From the NCBI RefSeq assembly GCF_000372725.1, contig NW_005195508.1, positions 151,908 through 215,907 on the forward strand: 64,000 nucleotides of DNA, written 5' to 3'. A program made the translations under genes and the position numbers. This DNA is from Emiliania huxleyi CCMP1516. Lineage: Eukaryota; Haptophyta; Isochrysidales; Noelaerhabdaceae. Under the pieces are notes generated by a model that did no database searches, was not told the origin of the DNA, and worked only from the letters and a program-made list of their open reading frames with translations. This document shows, piece after piece, positions 20,329 through 31,300 of this stretch; position 1 is the stretch's first letter, and each line of letters starts with the position of its first letter.

Positions 20329-23300
20329 TCACGCGACCGCGTCGAAGAGGCCCTTCGCCTGGGGCGACGGGCACACGTTCCACACACGCGGCGGCGGCTG
20401 GCCGCGGAACGGGGACGCCATCTGGACGTCCTGCGTCTCGGACTGCGTCTCGGACTGCGTCTTGGGCGGCGGCGAGCCGCCGCCGCCCTGCCGGTTGACG
20501 AGGCTCGGCGCCGAGGGCGCGAGCGCGGTGGCGCGACTGCCTCCGGACGCGCCGAGGCTCGAGCGCTGCGAGCGCAGTTTTGGGACGGAGAGCGCGCCTC
20601 GCATCCGGTCCGGCGTGGGGACGCTGCCCGCCGAGTCCCTTGCGCTGGAAGAAGGCCGCCTTGGCGTCGCAGCGCCGCCGAGCGAGTCGCGCCGCGCCGC
20701 CTGGTCGGCTGCTGGGGGAGGGAGGCCCCGCGGCGCAGGCGTGACCATGGAGGAGCTGCGCCTGCTCGGGAAGGGGGCGGCGGGTGAGAGGAGGGCGGCA
20801 CGCGCCGCAGACACTTCCTAGACACTTCCTAGACACTTCCTAGACACTTCCTCCGGGTGAGAGGGGGCAGCACGCGCCGCCCCTTTGCGGCGTCGGGCTG
20901 GCGCATATGCCGTACTCCATCTCGGCCGCACGTGGCTGCATCTCGGCCGAAATTGGCTGCATCTCGGCTGCATCTCGGCTGCATCTCGCCGGTCGAGCTG
21001 CTTCATGTCGTACTCGATCTCGGTGGCGAGCTGCTTGTCGCGCGCGAGGATGTCGGCGAGGAGCGGCTTGTGGTCGCGCAGCAGCTCGCGCACGAAGAGG
21101 GAGACCTAATTAATTAGTTCATTAGTTCATTAGTTCATTAGTTCATTAGCAGCAGCTCGCGCACGAAGAGGGAGACGTCGCGCAGCAGCGGCGAGTGCGC
21201 CGCCTCGAGGTGCCGCTTGAGCTCGACCACGATCGGCACAATCGCCTCCACCGTCGCCTTGCGCGCCACCTGCGAGAGGACCTTGCCGCGCGCCGCCGCC
21301 GCCGCCGCGTTGCCGTCCTCGGCGGGCTCGTCGGCGGAGGCGCCCGCCCCGGAGCCCACCTTGGCCTCCTTGCACGCGAGAAGGCGCAGCGAGTCGGAGA
21401 CCACGGCGTGCACTGCGGCGGCGGACAGCTCCATTTGGCCTACGCGCGACGCCTCCGCCGTGGGACCTCTCCTCCCCCTCGCGCGGCGGGCGGCGGGCGG
21501 CGGGCGCCGTCGAGGACGGGCGCGAGCACCTCGTGGCAGAGCTTCGCCGTCGCCTGCAGGAAGGTTCCAAGAAGGCTCCAAGAAGGTTCCTGCAGCAGCA
21601 CCTCGTGGCAGAGCTTCGCCGTCGCCTGCAGGAAGGTTCCAAGAAGGCTCCAAGAAGGTTCCTGCAGCAGCACCTCGTGGCAGAGCTTCGGCGTCGCCTG
21701 CAGGAAGGTTCCAAGAAGGCTCCAAGAAGGTTCCTGCAGCAGCACCTCGTGGCAGAGCTTCGGCGTCGCCTGCAGCCGCTGCTCGTCGCCCATCGAGGAG
21801 AGGAGCGCGCGCAGGATCTGCAGCCGCGGCCGCTGCTGCTCCGCCCCAGATAGGTCGAGCGCCTTTGGCGGAAGGGGAGGGAGGTCAGCGCCCCTCCGAG
21901 AGGCCGTGAGTGCCTCCTCCCCTCCCTCGAGCCGCCTCCTTCTCGTCGCGCGGCAGCGGCGTCGCGTGCGCGGGCAGCGCGGTGCACCCGTTGAGCTGGA
22001 AGAGGAGGGGCACAAAGGAGGCCTGCAGGAAGGTTCCAAGAAGGTTCCAAGAAGGTTCCTGCAGCGCTGGAAGAGGAGGGGCACAGAGGAGGCCTGCACG
22101 CGGCAGGCGGGGGAGGGCGGGGGAGGGCGGCGGGTGGGCAGGTCAGCGCGAGGGGTCGGGAGGGCAGGGTGCGAGTCGAGAGGGGTGAGGCGCGATGGGC
22201 GGCGCGGGAACCAGCGCGAGGTGTCGAGGAAGTGTCTAGGAAGTGTCTAGGAAGTGTCTAGGCGTGGGCACCAGCGCGAGGTGGGGCGAGCGAGGGAGGA
22301 GCATGTCGAAGAGGCAAGCGCGGCCGGCCGCGCGCAGCGTCGGCTCCGCGTCGACGAGCGAGCGGCAAAAGGCGCGGAGGAGGGAGGGCCGCCACTTGAC
22401 GTAGTCCTCGAGGAGCAGCTGCGTCAGAAGCAGGATCGCCTGCTCGCAGCAGCGGCCGTGCGCTGCAAGCCGCGGGGCGACGCCGCGGGGCGAGGGGCTG
22501 CGGCGGAGGCGAGACGACGCGGCACAGAGACGGCTCCTAAGCGCAGACAGCAGCTACTTCTACTACCCCAGACTCGCCTGGTGCCGCACGACGGGCGAGG
22601 CGTCCGACACCGCCAGCCCGAGCGAGCCGACGTGCCGGTCGAGCAGGGCCGTGTGCGCCTGCGGGCTGGCGGCAGGTGGGGAGGGCGAGGGGAGGGAGCG
22701 CAGCGGAGGGCGAGGCGGCGCAGCCTTGACGAGGTCGAAGAGCACGACGAGCGCGTTGTTCCGCACCGCCCACTGCGGGCTGGTCGAGAGCTCGCGGACA
22801 AACATCGGCAGCAGCTTCTTGGCCAGCGCCGCCGAGCCCATGCACAGCTTGCCGAGCGTGACGAAGGCGGTGGCGGAGAGGGCGGGGTCGCACTCGCCGT
22901 GCGCAAACTCAGTCGCCGCCGCGACGACCGCCTTTGTCGACGCGGAGACGGAGGCGCGCGAGCCGGCCGAGGCGGCTGCGTCCTCCTCCTCGAGGGACAG
23001 CTCGCCGTAGACGACGAGGGCTCGCTGCACCTGCGCGGGGGGAGAAGGGAGGCGGGCGGTGAGGTCCGCGCACGCGCTCGCGGCAAGGGGAGGACCTTGG
23101 GCCAGGCGGGAGGAGCTTGGGCCAGGGGGGAGGAGCTTGGGGCCAGGGGGAAGGAGCTTGGGGCAGGGGGGAGGAGCTCACGTCGCGGGTCGAAGTCGTG
23201 AGCGAGTGTGTGTGAGGGAAGAGTACCGCGGCGGCGTTGATCGTCTCGGCGCACGCCCGCCTACAGCGGCGTCACAAGCGTTCGCGCCAAGGCTTGCGGC

Positions 23301-26300
23301 TGGAGGCCCTTGCCCCCCCAGCACAGGATCGTGCCGCAGCGGCTCCGCCCAGCCGTCGCCTCCGAGCGCGCAGCAGATCTGCACGAGCAGCGCCGCCGTC
23401 TCGGTGTCGCAGTCGGGTTGCTGCAGCCTCGACAGCAGCTCGCCCTTCAGCTCGCCCTCCAGCTCTCCCTCCTGCGGGATGTGTCGTGGACGGGTCACGG
23501 ACGTGGCGTGCAGAGCAGCTCGCCCTGCAGCTCCCTCCGCCCTCCTCGAGCGCGCCCCGCCGCGCCAGGCAGAGCAGCACGCGCAGAGCGGCGGCGGCCT
23601 CCGCCGGGTCCGCCGCGCCAGCCTTCCGCCAGCAGCGCAGCACGGCCGCTGCGTCGACCGCCTCCCGCCCCTTTGGCTTCTGCTGGGCGAGCTGCAGCAG
23701 CATCGCCCACAGGGGCGGGCGGACCGCGCCGCAGCCGGCGCCGGAGGGAGAGAGGAGCGCCTGCACGGAGCGGGATGTGCGTTCGGCCGAGATGGAGCCG
23801 AGATGGAGCCGAGATGGAGCCGAGATGTAGCCGAGATGGAGCCGGGATGGAGCCGAGATGTGGCCGAGATGTACCTGCACGGAGCGAGCCAGCGCGGGCG
23901 GCGTGCGTCCGCGCGCGGCGAGGACGCCGAGCGCGTGCTGCAGCGCGGGGAGGGCGGCGGCGGAGAGGTCCTCGAGCAGGGGCCAGAGCGGGAGGGAGGC
24001 GGCCTCGGAGGGCTTCTTCTCGGCGGCGGCGAGAGGGCGGAGGAGCAGCTCCTGAGGAGGCGTGTCATGGACGTGTCATGGACGTGTCATGGACGTGTCC
24101 CGGACGTGTCCCGGGCGTGGCGAGAGGGCGGAGGAGCAGCGCGCCTCGAGGGAGTCGAGGGCGGCGTCCGTGACCGACGCCTGGCGAGGGAGATATGGGG
24201 AGATATGGGGAGATATGGGGAGATATGGGGAGATATGGGGAGATATGCCTGACCGACGCCTGGCGAGATATGGGGAGATATGGGGAGATATGGGGAGATA
24301 TGCCTGACCGACGCCTGGCGAGCCGACCCGAGCGCGCGTGAGCGGGGTGTGCGAAGGGGCTGGCGGGGTGGCGGCTCGACACAGCCGCCGCCTCCGAGTC
24401 GCGGCAGAGAGGGAGGGAGATATGGGGAGATATGGGGAGATATGGGGAGATATGCCTGACCGACGCCTGGCGAGCCGACCCGAGCGCGCGTGAGCGGGGT
24501 GTGCGAAGGGGCTGGCGGGGTGGCGGCTCGACACAGCCGCCGCCTCCGAGTCGCGGCAGAGAGGGAGGGAGATATGGGGAGATATGGGGAGATATGGGGA
24601 GATATGCCTCCGAGTCGCGGCAGAGAGGGAGGGAGCCGTCGATCCACGCGCGCCGCTCGGCGGGGGACGAGGGCCGCGCGGCGAGCAGGGCGGCGAGGCA
24701 CTTCGCCGCTTGCTTGCGGATGAGGGGCGAGGCGTCCCGGCATCGCTCCTCCACCGCAGCGAGTGCGGCGGGCGAGAGGCCGTCGCTGCTCGCGAGGCCG
24801 TACGCCTATGGGACGTGTCTCGGACGTGTCTCGGACATGTCTCGGACATGTCCTGCTCGAAAGGCCGTACGCCTCGATGGCTCCGAGGGCGGCACGCCGG
24901 ACGGCAGGCCGCTCGTCGGCGCAGCGCGACTGCAGCAGCGACGCGACCGAGGCGAGCGACGCCTGGCCCGGGGGGGGGAGGTGAGTGGGTGGGTGTGGGG
25001 GGGGGGGGGGGAGGGCGGCGGAAGGAGGGCGCCACACCTCCATCTTTGCGGCGGAGACGAGCGAGGCGGAGGGCGAGGCGTCGCCGCCCGGAGTCGCGGC
25101 GGCGGGGGTACCAGCGCTGCCGATCGAGGAGCGGCCGCCCTCCGAGTCGCGGCGCGGCGGCGGCGGAGGCATCGCGTCGAGTGGCGAGGGGAGGGCGGGG
25201 GTGGCGCCGCCGGGCGACGCTGCGGCGAGGGCGGGCGGCTGCTGCACGAGGGCGAGGAGGCGCGCTCCGGCGGGGGTGTGCAAGGCGGCGATCAGCGAGG
25301 AGAGGCAGCCGACCGCCTGTCGGACATGCGCTAGCCCCGTCACGGACCTGTCGTGGACAGGCCACGGCCGACGCAGCCGACCGCCTTTGCGCGCACACCC
25401 GGCGCCTTGTCGGACGCGCGCAGCAGCAGCAGCCTCCACAGAGTCTGCGGCGCGTCCTCCGCGGCGAGGGCGGCGTCGCAGCCCTCGGCGCCGAGCTCGA
25501 GGATCGCGGCCGCGATCTCGACGGCGACGGTGCGCGCGCCGACCTTCGCGACGTGCGCCAGCCGCCAGACGAACCGAGAGTAGCGCGACGTCACCGCGGG
25601 GGGGAGGCCGCGCAGCAGGCGGGCGACGCTCCCGCAGACGGCGGCGCGCGGCTCGGCGCGGTCCGGCGCTGCGAGGGCGACTCGCTGGAGCAGCGCCTGG
25701 ATGGAGAGCAGCAGCGAGCGCGCCGCCTCGTCCGCTGGAGAACCTTCGGCGGGCGCGGCGGCGGCGGCGGCCGAGACGACAAAGTCGACGCAAGCCGCCT
25801 GCGCCGCGATCGCCTCCTTGCCGGCGGCGGCGGAGCCTGCAGGAAGGCTTCCGGGGAAGGGTAGCGGCAGGTGATGTGGCCGAGATCGCCTCCTCGCGGG
25901 CGGCGGTGCCAGAGCCTCCGCTCGGGGAGAGGGAGAGGTGAGGCAGCAGCGAGCGCATCACGAGCGGCGCAGTCGCGCCCGGCTCGCCGTGCTCGGGGCG
26001 GAGGCAGAGGGAGAGTGCCTCGAAGTGGCCGCCGCAGGCCTTGCCGGCGCGGGCCGCCCGCCTGCCTCCATGCGCCGAGCTGACCGCAGCGCCGACCAGC
26101 GCGGCGACGAGCTGGGCGAGGACCTCGGAGTGGGCGCGGAGCGGGACCTGCGGGGGCGGGAGGGGCGTGGGGTGCGGGAGAGGCGCGGGGGAGGGAAGAG
26201 ACGGCAGTGGGGGCGAGGGAGGGGCGGTGAGGGCGAGGGAGGGCCGGTGGGGGTGGGGCTAGGGCCGGTGGGGGTGGGGCTACGTGGGGCGAGGGCCGGT

Positions 26301-26951
26301 GGGGGCGGGGCCGCCTGCTCGAGCAGCAGCACGAGCTCGCGAGCGACGAGGGCACGCGTCTCGGCCCTGGCGCTGCCGCCGAAGCCGCCCTCCTCGTCCG
26401 AGTCGCAGTCCTCGTTCGCCGCCGGCTTGGCGCGCCTGGAAGGAAGGGAGGACGGTGCGGTTGGGCAGGGCGTGGGGAAAGTGAGGGCAGGGAGACCCGA
26501 CGCACTTGCGGCCGGCTGACTTTGCCGGCGGCGCAGCCTCGGCGCCGCGCAGCCGCGTGAAGGCCTCGGTGCGCACCGCCTTGGAGAGCTCGAAGGCGGC
26601 CATCGGGTTGAGCACGCCGAACGGGACAGCGCCAGCGCACCGCGCGCCCGCAAGATAGATTGCGGCGGCGGTGGCGGCGACGTCGGCATCGGAACTCGCC
26701 ATGAGCGACGACGTGACGCCCAGAAACGCGCCGACCGTCACGCCGGCGGCGCCGAGCTCGCGCCACACCGGCTCCGCCGCCGAAGCCGCCGAGGCGAGCG
26801 CGGCATGGGCCGCCACCAGCGTGGGAAGCGGAAGCGACTCGGCGATCGCGACGAGCTGCTCGCACTCGGGCGAGGCGCGGTCGCCGGTGGCCCAGAGGGA
26901 GAAGCCCTCGTCGGGGGCGGTGAGCAGGGCCTCGCGGAAGGTGGCGTCCAT
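20329..26951 (-). CDS. NCAPD3: condensin II HEAT subunit D3
   Basis: Multi-exon gene read from an ATG at 26951 to a stop at 20329. NCAPD3-type stretches appear in order. 'CLRPEHGEPG' lies near 26000. At 25600-25400 come SRFVWRLAHVAKVG and LLRASDKAPGVRAKAVGC, the second of which is the DKxPxVRxKAL HEAT motif. They are followed by WIDGSLPLCRDSEASVTDAALD around an intron, VTLGKLCMGSAALAKKL and VRNNALVVLFDL (about 22800), and VVRHQ (about 22580). Last come YVKWRPSLLRAF (about 22390), FVPLLFQLNGC (about 22000) and QLATEIEYDMKQLD (about 21020), the last matching the condensin D3 'QLASELEYDMKK' region. The Ser/Pro-rich tail ends KGLFDAVA. In condensin II it scaffolds the SMC2-SMC4 complex for mitotic chromosome compaction, in the nucleus. 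Many introns carry minisatellite filler and exon-edge repeats (separate entries). Total length about 1,500 aa; exact exon set uncertain. Confidence 0.9.
20782..20881 (-). repeat. intron minisatellite GGAAGTGTCTA with flanking repeat
   Basis: Four units of 'ctagacacttc' (top strand) lie between two imperfect copies of a ~27-bp segment, 'cgggtgagagg...cacgcgccgc', at about 20782-20808 and 20855-20881. The same unit recurs at 22226-22262 in this gene and at 37699-37740 in the glycosyltransferase gene. Confidence 0.8.
21106..21176 (-). other. GT-AG intron flanked by 28-bp exon repeat
   Basis: The coding segment for VSLFVRELL is present twice: 21149-21176 (inside the intron, starting with the GT donor) and 21078-21105 (resumed exon), 28 of 28 bases identical. 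Between them are 43 bp of a TAATGAAC-type repeat ending in TTAG. Removing 71 bp restores RDVSLFVRELLRDHK. Confidence 0.85.
21554..21769 (-). other. triplicated 72-bp GC-AG intron unit
   Basis: Three head-to-tail 72-bp units. Each has 29 bp of coding sequence (for ATxKLCHEVL) plus 43 bp of filler built from 'ggaaccttcttgga' words and ending in CTGCAG. A fourth coding copy (21525-21553) is the resumed exon. The array starts GC and ends AG as a whole, and so does each unit. Removal leaves RLQATAKLCHEVLAPVLDGA. Confidence 0.85.
22023..22093 (-). other. GC-AG intron unit with 28-bp exon repeat
   Basis: The segment coding SFVPLLFQ (28 bp, one mismatch) occurs at 22066-22093 and 21995-22022, separated by 43 bp of 'ggaaccttctt' filler ending CTGCAG. 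It abuts an upstream intron whose own acceptor GTGCAG precedes the first copy. Either two successive introns or two alternative acceptors exist. Confidence 0.7.
22226..22262 (-). repeat. GGAAGTGTCTA minisatellite at exon edge
   Basis: Three units of 'gaagtgtctag' lie between copies of 'accagcgcgaggtg' that mark an exon end (LALV). Same unit as at 20815 and 37700. Confidence 0.8.
23761..23874 (-). other. GT-AG intron with 12-bp repeat and GAGATG minisatellite
   Basis: The exon end CGCTCCGTGCAG is at 23875-23886, and the same 12 bases lie at the 3' end of the intron (23761-23772), supplying its AG. Between are about eight units of 'gccgagatgga'. Here the duplicated segment provides the acceptor rather than the donor. 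Confidence 0.75.
24188..24640 (-). repeat. intron with nested duplications and GGGAGATATG minisatellite
   Basis: Four runs of the 10-bp unit 'gggagatatg' are interspersed with repeated exon and intron pieces. The segment coding LPLCRDSEA ('ctccgagtcgcggcagagag') occurs three times, 'tgaccgacgcctggcgag' four times, and a core of about 80 bp between them twice. The simplest original state is one GC-AG intron between DSE and ASVTDAALD, later expanded by several duplication rounds. Confidence 0.8.
24806..24872 (-). other. GC-AG intron with exon-edge repeat (67 bp)
   Basis: The exon ends ATCGAG and resumes GCGTACGGCCTCGCGAGCAG. The intron itself begins GCGTACGGCCTTTCGAGCAG, an imperfect copy of the resumed exon. 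It then has four 'gagacaYgtcc' units and ends CATAG. Splicing gives GAIEAYGLASSDG. Confidence 0.85.
25317..25384 (-). other. GC-AG intron with 12-bp exon-edge repeat (68 bp)
   Basis: The intron begins GCGGTCGGCTGC, the same 12 bases with which the next exon resumes after CCGACAG. Splicing gives VRAKAVGCLSSL, matching the NCAPD3 HEAT motif. Confidence 0.85.
25837..25909 (-). other. GC-AG intron with imperfect exon-edge repeat (73 bp)
   Basis: The intron begins GCACCGCCGCCCGCGAGGAG and the exon resumes GCTCCGCCGCCGCCGGCAAG; both continue into GGCGATC. The acceptor is TCCTGCAG. Confidence 0.7.
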
Positions 26952-27086
26952 GGGCGATGAAGAGGCGTGCAGAGGCGAAGTGCCGGCTTGTCGTCAAACG
27001 GCTGCCTTCTCCAGCTTTGAGCGCGAGGGAAGGGAGGGCGCGGCCCCGGCTTTCTTTTTGCTATACGGCTCGTCATCATCTGTCAA

Positions 27087-27165
27087 GCGTCCACCCATAC
27101 CGCGTTGGTGTCCAGTCCGAGCCTGGCTGTTCTTCACCTTTCTACCTACCTACCTACTTGTCTTT
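27087..27165 (+). repeat. dispersed repeat, copy 1 of element B
   Basis: 'gcgtccacccataccgcgtt' and the following ~55 bp through 'ctacctacctac' recur at 35441-35518 almost unchanged. Both copies follow a T-rich 'tttcttt' stretch. Confidence 0.9.
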
Positions 27166-27228
27166 GCTAAAATTCTAGAGCTCGCACACGGACACATGTA
27201 CACCACACGGGAGCCGCCTAAGCGACCC

Positions 27229-28002
27229 CTACGAGGGCGGCTTGGGAACAGCGTGACGCCACGGGGAGGGCCCATGCGATCGACCTGGAGTCGGAGCCCG
27301 CAGGCGCGGAGCAGGATCCGGCTTCCGCCGCGGTGCACAAAAGCACAGGCCAAGGGCGTCCAACCGAATGCCCAGTTCGGTCTCATTTAGCTGGAGGGTG
27401 AGGAACGGCGCGAGTTCCATCGCACTGCTGTAGGCACGGGCAAGCAGCATGTTGCGAACATCCGGATGAACGCAACCACCCGGAGAGGCGCACAATCCAG
27501 CGTCCAGTCCCGATGTAGGAGGAGGAGGAGGCGGCAGCGCCCTCACGTTCATCATCTTGGCTGGCCTCTTGTGCAGAGAGGCGCAAGTTAGAGGCGCACT
27601 CATGAAGGAGCAGACAAAGGTCTTAACCATATGCGAACCAATCGGCAGGAGGCGGGTGTCGTCAAAATGCTGCGCATAGGCACGCATGACGTCATCTGTG
27701 AAGTATATGGATCTTGCCCTGCAATCCGTAAAGTAATCGCAGGAGCGGTAGACAGTGGATTCTCCATAGTATACTTTTTCCAGGGCACATCTTCCATATA
27801 CTTTACAGATGACCATAGCATGTAGCGAGCGTGATAAGGGCAAGCTCTCAAGCATGCTCTTGTTGACAGCATCCATGTCCCGTCCGGCCTGATATGTTGA
27901 TTCCCGGATCACGGAGAGTATCCAGTCGAAGAAGATGCGGTAGCCGACCACTACGGTCGTTTTGAATGGGGCGAGCACGCTCGCGAGTAGCGATCTGTTC
28001 AC
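27229..28002 (-). CDS. uncharacterised protein
   Basis: 257 codons from ATG at 28002. No family recognised. Residues 10-35 contain a hydrophobic stretch (TTVVVGYRIFFDWILSVI) that may be a membrane helix or buried core. The middle contains the phrases VYGRCALEKVYYG and RSIYFTDDVM, whose DNA forms an inverted repeat (separate entry). The C-terminus is Pro/Arg-rich and may be non-coding read-through. Coding status is uncertain because the frame could be maintained by chance in GC-rich DNA, though codon use is less biased than in neighbouring shadows. Confidence 0.35.
   Translation of the reverse strand: MNRSLLASVLAPFKTTVVVGYRIFFDWILSVIRESTYQAGRDMDAVNKSMLESLPLSRSLHAMVICKVYGRCALEKVYYGESTVYRSCDYFTDCRARSIYFTDDVMRAYAQHFDDTRLLPIGSHMVKTFVCSFMSAPLTCASLHKRPAKMMNVRALPPPPPPTSGLDAGLCASPGGCVHPDVRNMLLARAYSSAMELAPFLTLQLNETELGIRLDALGLCFCAPRRKPDPAPRLRAPTPGRSHGPSPWRHAVPKPPS
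27691..27813. repeat. inverted repeat, 21-bp arms
   Basis: The arm 'gtcatctgtgaagtatatgg' at 27691-27711 pairs with 27793-27813 with one mismatch, around an 81-bp spacer. It could be a small MITE-like insertion or a hairpin. No clear target-site duplication is seen. Confidence 0.8.
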
Positions 28003-28344
28003 CGACGCCTTTCCGAGGGTTTCCGAAGCAACACGATGCTCTCATTGGCCCTCACCCTTGCGCGAATCCACGTTTGGCTGTTCGATCATGGCTGCCACTG
28101 GTATGCGCACAACGCGATGCTCTTTTGCCCAACGAACCTTTCTCGTTCCCGGCGCGAGGGGTTCCCCCTACGTGTCGCGCGCCGGCGAGGGGGGGGCGAG
28201 ACGACGCTTGAAATGGCGGGGCTCGACGGAGAGCAGGCCATGCTCAATCTGCGCTTGCTCGAGTAGCGGGCGGCGGCAAGTGCTCCAGGGATGAGGGAGT
28301 GTCTAGTATGGTGGGCGCGCCTACTTTTAATAATTAAATATTGA
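28003..28344. other. intergenic, divergent promoter region
   Basis: Separates the unknown (-) gene from the lipase gene (+). An A/T-rich patch occurs at 28322-28345 (TTTAATAATTAAATATT). No gene recognised. Confidence 0.4.
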
Positions 28345-31300
28345 ATGGTGTGTAGCGAGCAACATGCCAACATGCGCCTCCAGCGGCGATCGATTTCACT
28401 TTTTTTTGGCTGCCCATGCACGTCCTCTCGTCCATCCATCCACGATCCAGCATCCATCCAGGCAGACGGGCGAGGCCTGTGCACTCGGAGCCGAGCTGCG
28501 GCGCTGAGTCTCGACGACAGCGCGTGCGCTGCGCACTCGTTTCCTTTACCGTCCTCTCGTGGACTCAAAATACAAAAAAGACAAAGCCGCCGTGCCCAAT
28601 GCACCAATGCCCCGCCTCGTTTGATGACGGACAAAGCACGGGCGCCGGTGCTCAAGGGCGCGTTCCGCCTTGTTTGTTACACCTCCCGAGCCGCCGCCCG
28701 TCTTCCGCTTCCAGCCGCCGCAGGCCATGGGCAACTCGCAGTCCGCAGGCTGCGCGGCTGTCAGCAGACACTTCTCGGGCTTGGTGATCACGTTGAGCCC
28801 AAGTTCGAGGAGAGCCAAGAGGTCGAGGCGCAACTTGTGCGTGCTGACTTGCCGGCAATCCGGAAGGAGTTTACCTACATGCCAACACCAAAAGGCATAA
28901 AAACCATTTGCACCAACCAACCCAAGGTGGACCAGCGCGAAGACCAGCGCAACAAGCTGCGCCGCAGCATCGTCGCCGACCTGGGAGACGACATGATCAA
29001 CGCGTGTCTGGCGTCAATGCTGACCTACAAGACGGATCCGATGGAGGCTTTGCGCGGCATGTCCAAAACATCCCTCAACCATGGGCTCGGTTTTGTGCGG
29101 GCAGGCAACAAACTGCACCCGCAGCAGTACATCGTTGCGGCAAACGCGGACCAGTCCGTCTACTACTTTGCATTCCGAGGCACACAAGACATGGCGGACG
29201 TGCTTGCCGATGCCAACGTGGTTGCTTCTGCGCAGACGGAGGGTGGCAAGTGCCATCGCGGGTTCGCCAGCCGGGCGGAGAGCACGCCCCTCCGCGCCAT
29301 CGCCTGCCTACTCGAGCAGGACAAGCGCGTGGTGCTCACCGGCCACAGTCTGGGCGGCGCCGTTGCGTGCTTGGCCACCTCGATTCTGCTACGGCGTGAG
29401 GTTCTGCAGAAGGACAAGCACGACCTCATCAAGTGCATCACCTTCGCACAGCCTCTGGTCGCGGACCAGGAGTTTGCACGGACCATCATGTCTCGCGAGA
29501 TGGGCAAGCATTTCCATATGGTTGTTGCTGAGCAGGACCCCGTGCCCCTCGCGCTTCAGCTGTTCCAGTGCTCCGTCACTCACAACAAGGAGGCCCGTGA
29601 GAAAATCAAACAGATGTGGGACGGCGTGTGGAACGCTGGAGTGTCCGGCCTGCAGGCGCTCGCTCCGGGCTCTATGGCGGTCAAGGAGGTCTCGAAGGCG
29701 TTGGCTGGACTCCTCAAAGGCGCGATCGAAAGGGGCGCACAAAACACTCTGCTGCCGCCAGCCTTCCCGTTTGGTCACATGTACGTGATCAACAAGCCAA
29801 GCGACAAAATGGACATGCTGCAGCCGGGGCAAGTCCCAAAGATCCTTTCGCCACCTGATGTCTCGTCACGGGTGGAGGACAATCTTGAGCGACACAACAT
29901 CAAGCTGACCTTGCGGCAGTCACGGGATTCCCCAACAACTTCTGCAAGGCGGTGCCGAGTCTCGCAAAGATCGCGAGCGAGAGTGAGCTCAGCTCGTTCT
30001 TGATCCCGAGCGTCGACGCAATAGAGACCGTCCGTTCATACACCAGCATGACGGTCCTCGTGCGTGGCACCAATCTCGACCTCGTTGAGCGCATCCGCGT
30101 CGACGGCACCGACGTCTCTTCGCGAGACGGAGCCTTCATGTGACGACGTGGAAGGATGCCGATGGCGAAAAGATGCCGATGGCGTTCTGAGTTGCCGCTC
30201 AGCGCGCTTGACAAGCAGGTCATCCTGGTGAGCTCCTTGGTGCACTTGGAGAGGCCGGTGACCCTTCCGCCCCCCAAACCTGACACGTCGACGCACGAGG
30301 CGCCGAGTGAGGAAGAGCTGCACCTGATCGAGCGCTTTGCCGGCGCGTCAGTGGCCAACTGCTACCAGATGCTCTGCCGCCGCGCGATGCTGCTTTGCAG
30401 CAGCTATCGGACGCTCACGCGGGACGGCAGCGACCCTCTCTCTGGGCTAGACGATGCGCAGCGCGATTGGCTTGAGCAGACCATGATGACGCTCGATGCA
30501 ATGGCGAAGCTCGCGCGGCTCGACCGTCTTGCGGATTCGCCACTGGAGGAGATCGAGGTGTTGCGCGAGTCCCTCAAGGGCTTCCCCGCCGAGGAGTGCA
30601 AGCAAGAGGTGCGCAACTTTGCGTTCGAGCTCTGTTCGGCGCTCGAAGTCGAGGAGGTTGCCACCGCGTTGGCGCGCGCCGCTCTCACGCAGGAGACGGT
30701 CGACAACATCAAGGGTTGGTTCGAGCTTTCGGGCAAGGCAATGATCACGATCGGGAAGGTCATGCCATTCTTAGAGGGTCTTGCGACTGGGTGCGTGGGC
30801 CGGTGCCTCGTGAACCTCTTCCCAAAAGGCTCCCCATTCCTGCCGTCTGTCATCATGTCGAAACTTCTCGACGGCAAGCTTGAGCTCGACGTCGCGCTTC
30901 GAATGGCAGACGTTGTCTGTGCCGCCGTGCTCGCCACGATGAACTCTCGCGAACTGCCGATTGCCCTGGACCTCGAGAGCTCGCTGGGACGCAACCTCGG
31001 TGGCACTTTCATGGGCCTCGGCGTGTTCATGGGCATAGGAACACCTCTGACTGTTGTAGCCGCAAGTGCGGCTGCAGCTGCCGTTGCTGCGCTACACCTC
31101 GCCAACGGGGCGACGGCCAGCGAGGCATTTCGGGACGGCGGTCGATTCTTCGATCCTCGCCTCTACATGAACGGCTACGCCTACTGGTTTGCCAAGACAA
31201 CCGACAAGGAGGTGGCATGCTGGCAGGGCTTCCTGAGCCTTGCACTCGTACTCGTTGGTGGCGATTCGGCGGGCGACGCATTTGGCAACCAAGCGAAGCT

